From NCBI RefSeq assembly GCF_026967935.1, contig NZ_JAPVBL010000005.1, forward strand, positions 382,994 to 446,993: a DNA stretch of 64,000 nucleotides, in the 5' to 3' direction. A model generated the notes under the pieces. That model did no database searches, was not told where the DNA came from, and saw only the letters and a program-made list of their open reading frames with translations. Below are positions 59,770 to 64,000 of the stretch, in pieces (the stretch's first letter is position 1; every line of letters starts with the position of its first letter). Position numbers and translations under genes: made by a program. The stretch is from Modestobacter sp. VKM Ac-2982. GTDB lineage: Bacteria > Actinomycetota > Actinomycetes > Mycobacteriales > Geodermatophilaceae.

Positions 59770-60237
59770 TCAGGCGGCGGAGAGCTCCGCGACCGCGTCC
59801 TTCCAACCGGACTGCGCACGCGCGTCGCCGGGCTGGTTGACCTCGGCGAAGACCAGCGTGCCCTCGGCGTCGACGAGGAACGTGCCGCGCAGCGGCATCC
59901 CGGCCCGCTCGTTGAACACCCCGTAGGCCTGGGCGGTCGCGCCGTGCGGCCAGAAGTCCGACAGCAGCGGGAAGCCGAAGCCCTGCTCGGCCCGGAACGC
60001 CTTGAGGCTGAAGGTGGGGTCGGTGGAGATGGCCACCACCTGGACCCCGGCGTCGGCGTACGTGGCCAGCTCGTCGCGCAGCTGGCACAGCTCGCCGGTG
60101 CAGATCCCGGAGAAGGCGAACGGGTAGAACACGACGAGGACCGGAGCACCGCGCAGCCCGGAGAGGGAGACGACCTGCTTGTCCTGGTCGGGGAGGCTGA
60201 ACTCGGGGGCGGCGTCGCCCACGGTGAGGGTCATCAC
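59770..60237 (-). CDS. ahpE: Peroxiredoxin AhpE
   Basis: 155 aa (M2 at 60234 equally possible). One thioredoxin-fold domain; peroxidatic C46 in FSGICTGELC with C51 five residues on; the FYPFAFSGIC context with GTFLVDAEG is typical of the AhpE group of 1-Cys-type peroxiredoxins. It reduces peroxides and peroxynitrite in the cytosol. Gene order ahpE, DUF3052, aceE is also that of mycobacteria. The DUF3052 gene lies 11 bp upstream in the same direction. Confidence 0.92.
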   Translation of the reverse strand: MMTLTVGDAAPEFSLPDQDKQVVSLSGLRGAPVLVVFYPFAFSGICTGELCQLRDELATYADAGVQVVAISTDPTFSLKAFRAEQGFGFPLLSDFWPHGATAQAYGVFNERAGMPLRGTFLVDAEGTLVFAEVNQPGDARAQSGWKDAVAELSAA

Positions 60238-60248
60238 CCGATCGTGCC

Positions 60249-60674
60249 TCAGCGGCGCGAGCGGGCCGCCTTCGGGGTGACCAGCCGGATGCCCGACCAG
60301 TCCTTCGCCGCGGAGATGCTGGAGGTCTGTGCGAGCCCGGCGGTGGGGGCGGCCTCGGTGACGTCACCGGGCTCGACGTGGCCGGGGCGCCCGGACTTCG
60401 GCACGAGCAGCCAGACGACGCCGTCCTCGGCGAGGGAGGCGATCGAGTCGACGAGCGCGTCGATCAGGTCGCCGTCCTCGTCGCGCCACCACAGCAGGAC
60501 GACGTCGGCCACCTCGTCGGAGTCCTCGTCGACCATCTCGCCGCCCGAGAGCTCGACGACGGAGTCGCGCAGGTCCTCGTCGGCGTCCTCGTCCCAGCCG
60601 AGCTCCTGCACGACCATGCCCGGCTTGATCCCCAGCCGGGCAGCCATGCTGGTGCTGCCCGAGTCGACGCTCAT
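60249..60674 (-). CDS. DUF3052-family protein (Rv2239c-like)
   Basis: 141 aa from ATG 60674 with GGAGG 9-10 bp upstream. Begins SGSTSMAARLGIKPGMVVQELGWDED, contains ADVVLLWWRDEDGDLIDAL and VWLLVPKSGRPGHVEPGDV, and ends with DWSGIRLVTP. This is the DUF3052 family, restricted to actinobacteria, as far as I know without a defined function. Cotranscribed with ahpE and divergent from aceE. Confidence 0.88.
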   Translation of the reverse strand: MSVDSGSTSMAARLGIKPGMVVQELGWDEDADEDLRDSVVELSGGEMVDEDSDEVADVVLLWWRDEDGDLIDALVDSIASLAEDGVVWLLVPKSGRPGHVEPGDVTEAAPTAGLAQTSSISAAKDWSGIRLVTPKAARSRR

Positions 60675-61071
60675 CCCCGCTGTTCCTCCGTGTGCTCGCT
60701 GCCCGGTCTGTCCGGGCGGTGTCGTGTGCTGCTGTGCGGTCTCTGTCCCGCCCCGTCGCGTGGTGCGCCGGTGCGATCGTCCTGGGGGGATGGTGCCCTG
60801 TCCTGACCCGGCCTGCCTGGTCGGGACCTCTCGTGGACTCGACCCGACCCCCTCTGCCCGGGTGGAGGGCGGCCCCTGGCGTGCCCGTCCCCCGCGTCTC
60901 GCGGGGGTGCGGGCCCACGTGTCCGGGCCACCGTTGCAGCGGAGCGTAGGGCATCGACGGGCAGGCGCAAGGCCCTGACCGGGCGGCACGGTCGCGCCGC
61001 GCGTCCCGTCTGACGGGACACGGCACGGGGCGGACGTGACGTGCGCCGCCCCGGCAGGAGACGATGTGGCC
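60675..61071. other. Long gene-free upstream region of aceE
   Basis: 397 bp without a credible gene. It contains a hairpin CCCCCGCG-TCT-CGCGGGGG at 60889-60907 and a 17-bp palindrome GTCCCGTC-T-GACGGGAC at 61003-61019, some 53-69 bp before the aceE ATG, suitable as an operator. No RNA family is recognised. Confidence 0.4.
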
Positions 61072-63885
61072 ATGAGCGCAACGCAGCAGTCGGACGGAGA
61101 CCCCGCCCGCACCATCGGCAGCCCCCGTGCGGTCATCACCGACGGGCGGGCCAGCCAACTCCCCGACACCGACCCGGACGAGACCCAGGAGTGGCTGGAG
61201 TCCCTGGACGCGGTCGTCGACCATGCCGGTCGCGGCCGAGCCCGCTACCTGATGCTCCGGATGCTCGAGCGCAGCCGCGAGCAGCAGGTCGGCGTACCCG
61301 CGTTGCGCAGCACCGACTACATCAACACGATCGCGCCGGAGCAGGAGCCGTGGTTCCCCGGTGACGAGGACGTCGAGCGTCGGATCCGGGCCTACATCCG
61401 GTGGAACGCCGCGATCATGGTCCACCGCGCGCAGCGCCCGGGCATCGCCGTCGGCGGTCACATCTCCTCCTACGCGTCGTCCGCATCGCTGTACGAGGTC
61501 GGCTTCAACCACTTCTTCCGCGGCAAGGACCACCCCGGCGGCGGCGACCAGATCTACTTCCAGGGGCACGCCTCCCCCGGCATCTACGCCCGGGCCTACC
61601 TCGAGGGCCGGCTCGACGAGCACCAGCTCGACGGCTTCCGGCAGGAGGTCAGCCACCCCGGCGGTGGCCTGTCGTCCTACCCGCACCCGCGGTTGATGCC
61701 CGACTTCTGGGAGTTCCCCACCGTCTCGATGGGCCTCGGCCCGCTGAACGCGATCTACCAGGCGCGGTTCAACCGCTACCTGCACGACCGCGGCATCGCC
61801 GACACCGCCGACCAGCACGTGTGGGCGTTCCTCGGCGACGGCGAGATGGACGAGCCCGAGTCGCTGGGGCCGATCGGCCTGGCCGCGCGTGAGGAGCTGG
61901 ACAACCTCACGTTCGTCGTCAACTGCAACCTGCAGCGGCTCGACGGTCCGGTCCGCGGCAACGGCAAGGTCATCCAGGAGCTGGAGTCCTTCTTCCGCGG
62001 CGCCGGCTGGAACGTCATCAAGGTGATCTGGGGCCGCGGCTGGGACAGGCTGCTGGCCGCCGACCGCGACGGCGCGCTGGTCAACCTGATGAACTCGACG
62101 CCGGACGGCGACTACCAGACCTACAAGGCCGAGGACGGCGCCTACGTCCGCGAGCACTTCTTCGGCCGCGACCCGCGCACCCGCAAGCTGGTCGAGGGGA
62201 TGAGCGACAAGGAGGTCTGGGAGCTCCAGCGCGGCGGCCACGACTACCGCAAGGTCTACGCCGCCTACAAGGCCGCGATGGACCACAAGGGCCAGCCCAC
62301 CGTCATCCTCGCCAAGACCATCAAGGGCTGGACGCTCGGCAACCACTTCGAGGGCCGCAACTCCACGCACCAGATGAAGAAGCTGACCGCGGAGGACCTG
62401 GCGAACTTCCGGGACCGGCTGTACCTGCCGATCCCCGACGAGCAGCTGGACAAGACCCTGCCGCCCTACTACAAGCCGGCACCGGACTCCGACGAGATGC
62501 AGTACATGGAGGAGCGGAAGCGCCAGCTGGGCGGGTCGATCCCCCGGCGCAGCTACGCGGCCAAGCCCCTCAAGGCACCCGACGACAAGGCCTTCGAGGT
62601 CGTGCGGCGGGGCTCGGGCAAGCAGGAGGTCGCCACCACCATGGCGTTCGTCCGGCTGCTCAAGGAGCTCATCAAGGACCCGGAGCTCGGCCCCCGCTTC
62701 GTCCCGGTGATCCCCGACGAGGCCCGCACCTTCGGGCTGGACTCGCTCTTCCCGACGAAGAAGATCTACAACCCGCACGGCCAGAACTACACCTCGGTCG
62801 ACCGCGAGCTGATGCTGGCCTACAAGGAGTCCACGACCGGGCAGATCCTGCACGAGGGGATCAACGAGGCCGGTTCCACGGCGTCGTTCATCGCCGCCGG
62901 GACGTCGTACGCGACGCACGGCGAGCCGATGATCCCGATCTACATCTTCTACTCGATGTTCGGCTTCCAGCGGACCGGCGACTCGTTCTGGGCGGCCGGT
63001 GACCAGATGACCCGCGGGTTCCTGCTGGGCGCCACCGCCGGGCGCACCACGCTGAACGGCGAGGGCCTGCAGCACGAGGACGGGCACTCGCTGCTGCTCG
63101 CGGAGACCAACCCGGCGGTCGTCTCCTACGACCCGGCGTTCTCCTTCGAGCTCGGGCACATCATCAAGGACGCCCTGCGCCGGATGTACGGCGAGGACCC
63201 GGGCGCCCCGCTGGGCGGACACCGCAGCCCCGACGTCATGTACTACCTGACGATCTACAACGAGCCGTACGTCCAGCCGGCCGAGCCCGAGGGGCTGGAC
63301 GTCACCGGGCTGCTGGCCGGCATGTACCGCTACGCCGAGGGCCCGCAGCTGGAGGACGGCAAGAAGGCCCAGGTGCTGGCGTCCGGGGTGGCCGTGCCGT
63401 GGGCGCTGCGGGCGCAGGAGCTGCTGGCCCAGGACTGGGGCGTCTCGGCCGACGTCTGGTCGGTGACCTCGTGGAACGAGCTGCGTCGCGAGGCGGTCCA
63501 GACCGAGGAGTGGAACCTGCTGAACCCGGCGGAGGAGCCCAAGGTCCCCTACGTCACCCAGCAGCTGACCGACGTCCCCGGCCCGGTCATCGCCGTCTCG
63601 GACTGGATGAAGGCGGTGCCGGACCTGCTCGCCCCGTTCGTCCCGGGCGGCCTGACGTCGCTGGGCACCGACGGGTTCGGGCTGTCCGACACACGTCCGG
63701 CGCTGCGCCGGCACTTCCGGGTCGACGCCGAGTCGATCGTGGTGCGCACGCTGGCCTCGCTGGCGCAGTACGGCGAGATCGAGCGGGACGTCGTCCGGCA
63801 GGCGGTGGAGAAGTACCAGATCGGTGAGGTGCAGGCCGCTCCCGCCGACACCAGCACCGCCCCGGAGCAGCAGCCCGAGGCGTAG
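61072..63885 (+). CDS. aceE: Pyruvate dehydrogenase E1 component, homodimeric type
   Basis: 937 aa. Thiamine-diphosphate enzyme that decarboxylates pyruvate and feeds acetyl groups to E2 of the pyruvate dehydrogenase complex. The ThDP/Mg motif is GDGEMDEPE...[10 protein letters not shown]1-specific segments include [20 protein letters not shown] and [12 protein letters not shown] 61072 is preceded by AGGAG at 11 bp; the in-frame GTG 61066, with 5-bp spacing, is an equally good start. E2 and E3 are not encoded here. Confidence 0.96.
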   Translation: MSATQQSDGDPARTIGSPRAVITDGRASQLPDTDPDETQEWLESLDAVVDHAGRGRARYLMLRMLERSREQQVGVPALRSTDYINTIAPEQEPWFPGDEDVERRIRAYIRWNAAIMVHRAQRPGIAVGGHISSYASSASLYEVGFNHFFRGKDHPGGGDQIYFQGHASPGIYARAYLEGRLDEHQLDGFRQEVSHPGGGLSSYPHPRLMPDFWEFPTVSMGLGPLNAIYQARFNRYLHDRGIADTADQHVWAFLGDGEMDEPESLGPIGLAAREELDNLTFVVNCNLQRLDGPVRGNGKVIQELESFFRGAGWNVIKVIWGRGWDRLLAADRDGALVNLMNSTPDGDYQTYKAEDGAYVREHFFGRDPRTRKLVEGMSDKEVWELQRGGHDYRKVYAAYKAAMDHKGQPTVILAKTIKGWTLGNHFEGRNSTHQMKKLTAEDLANFRDRLYLPIPDEQLDKTLPPYYKPAPDSDEMQYMEERKRQLGGSIPRRSYAAKPLKAPDDKAFEVVRRGSGKQEVATTMAFVRLLKELIKDPELGPRFVPVIPDEARTFGLDSLFPTKKIYNPHGQNYTSVDRELMLAYKESTTGQILHEGINEAGSTASFIAAGTSYATHGEPMIPIYIFYSMFGFQRTGDSFWAAGDQMTRGFLLGATAGRTTLNGEGLQHEDGHSLLLAETNPAVVSYDPAFSFELGHIIKDALRRMYGEDPGAPLGGHRSPDVMYYLTIYNEPYVQPAEPEGLDVTGLLAGMYRYAEGPQLEDGKKAQVLASGVAVPWALRAQELLAQDWGVSADVWSVTSWNELRREAVQTEEWNLLNPAEEPKVPYVTQQLTDVPGPVIAVSDWMKAVPDLLAPFVPGGLTSLGTDGFGLSDTRPALRRHFRVDAESIVVRTLASLAQYGEIERDVVRQAVEKYQIGEVQAAPADTSTAPEQQPEA

Positions 63886-63907
63886 TCGCCGCCGAGCTCC
63901 CGTTCAC

Positions 63908-63970
63908 CGGTGATCAGGTGACCTGATCACCGACTGTCCCCCCGCACCAGCGCTGGTGCGGGGGGACAGT
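63908..63970. repeat. Compound palindromic element, copy 2
   Basis: Two palindromes: a 25-bp one with 12-bp arms, CGGTGATCAGGT-G-ACCTGATCACCG (63908-63932), then a perfect 38-bp hairpin 63933-63970 with CTGTCCCCCCGCACCAGC arms. Both modules match the element at 43993-44072. It follows aceE by 22 bp and probably terminates it. Confidence 0.75.
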
Positions 63971-64000
63971 CGTTGGTGCGGGCGGACGTCGCCCAGGCAG

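Noticed and set aside
60364-63714. 1116-codon minus-strand frame opposite aceE
   Set aside because: Shadow of aceE; Val/Gln/Arg-rich composition and no family motifs.
1-64000. CRISPR arrays, insertion sequences or prophage genes
   Set aside because: No regularly spaced repeats, transposase, integrase or phage structural proteins seen; the only dispersed repeats are the palindromic elements listed.

Overview
The window is about 64 kb of very GC-rich actinobacterial chromosome. It shows GTG starts, dense coding, ATGA/GTGA overlaps and long intergenic stem-loops. An F420-type reductase, an unencoded tRNA CCA, an actinobacterial-type RNase P RNA and paired Tad and type IV pili fit a soil/rock actinomycete. 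My best guess is Geodermatophilaceae (Blastococcus, Modestobacter or Geodermatophilus), judged from gene content and not from a database search. I see no phage, transposon, CRISPR array or plasmid marker.

Layout. (1) 0-9.9 kb: core nitrogen and cofactor metabolism, with a CDGSH protein, glnE, a class-I glutamine amidotransferase, a glnA2-type glutamine synthetase, then nadE-panB, an F420-type reductase and a small SPOR-like protein. (2) 10-18.6 kb: accessory and stress genes, namely a membrane diguanylate cyclase, an M24 peptidase, a K+ channel, a ChaB/Rho_N protein, a secreted GH10 xylanase with a divergent LacI regulator, and small proteins around a baeRF2 (Rv2629-like) protein. (3) 18.6-25.6 kb: a complete Tad (Flp) pilus operon, minus strand. 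(4) 25.7-27 kb: a decayed prepilin peptidase, a YkvA protein and a small ORF. (5) 27.1-39.9 kb: a complete Gram-positive type IV pilus locus (pilB, pilT, pilC, pilA, three minor pilin-like proteins, pilD, pilM, pilN, pilO), minus strand. (6) 40.2-50.9 kb: rnpB, a PIG-L deacetylase, an MFS/Lrp pair, DoxX and TauE membrane proteins, nadA, an RNase H/phosphatase fusion, a zinc-ribbon coiled-coil protein, a Nif3-like protein, an MRJP/Yellow-family propeller and a GNAT. (7) 51-64 kb: a fused four-domain ABC exporter, a FUSC transporter, a GGDEF-EAL protein, tRNA-Val, ahpE, a DUF3052 protein and aceE. From memory, glnE, glnA2, panB, Rv2228c, Rv2229c, Rv2230c, ahpE, Rv2239c and aceE occur in this order in Mycobacterium tuberculosis, so the pilus block looks like lineage-specific content within a conserved backbone.

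The most interesting signal is regulatory. Three intergenic sites of the form (C/G)TCAAG-N16-(T/C)CGAT(A/G)G lie 60-75 bp upstream of flp, pilA and pilM. Weaker sites with the same spacing precede pilB and the GGDEF-EAL gene. These resemble promoters of motility-type sigma factors (FliA/WhiG class) and suggest that both pilus machines share one regulon. PilB also carries the two 24-residue MshEN repeats separated by 5 residues that are known to bind c-di-GMP, and two c-di-GMP enzymes are encoded nearby. The type IV pilus additionally has two unusually large pilin-like proteins of about 640 residues. A second theme is a family of long, nearly perfect intergenic palindromes; two copies share both sequence and two-part architecture.
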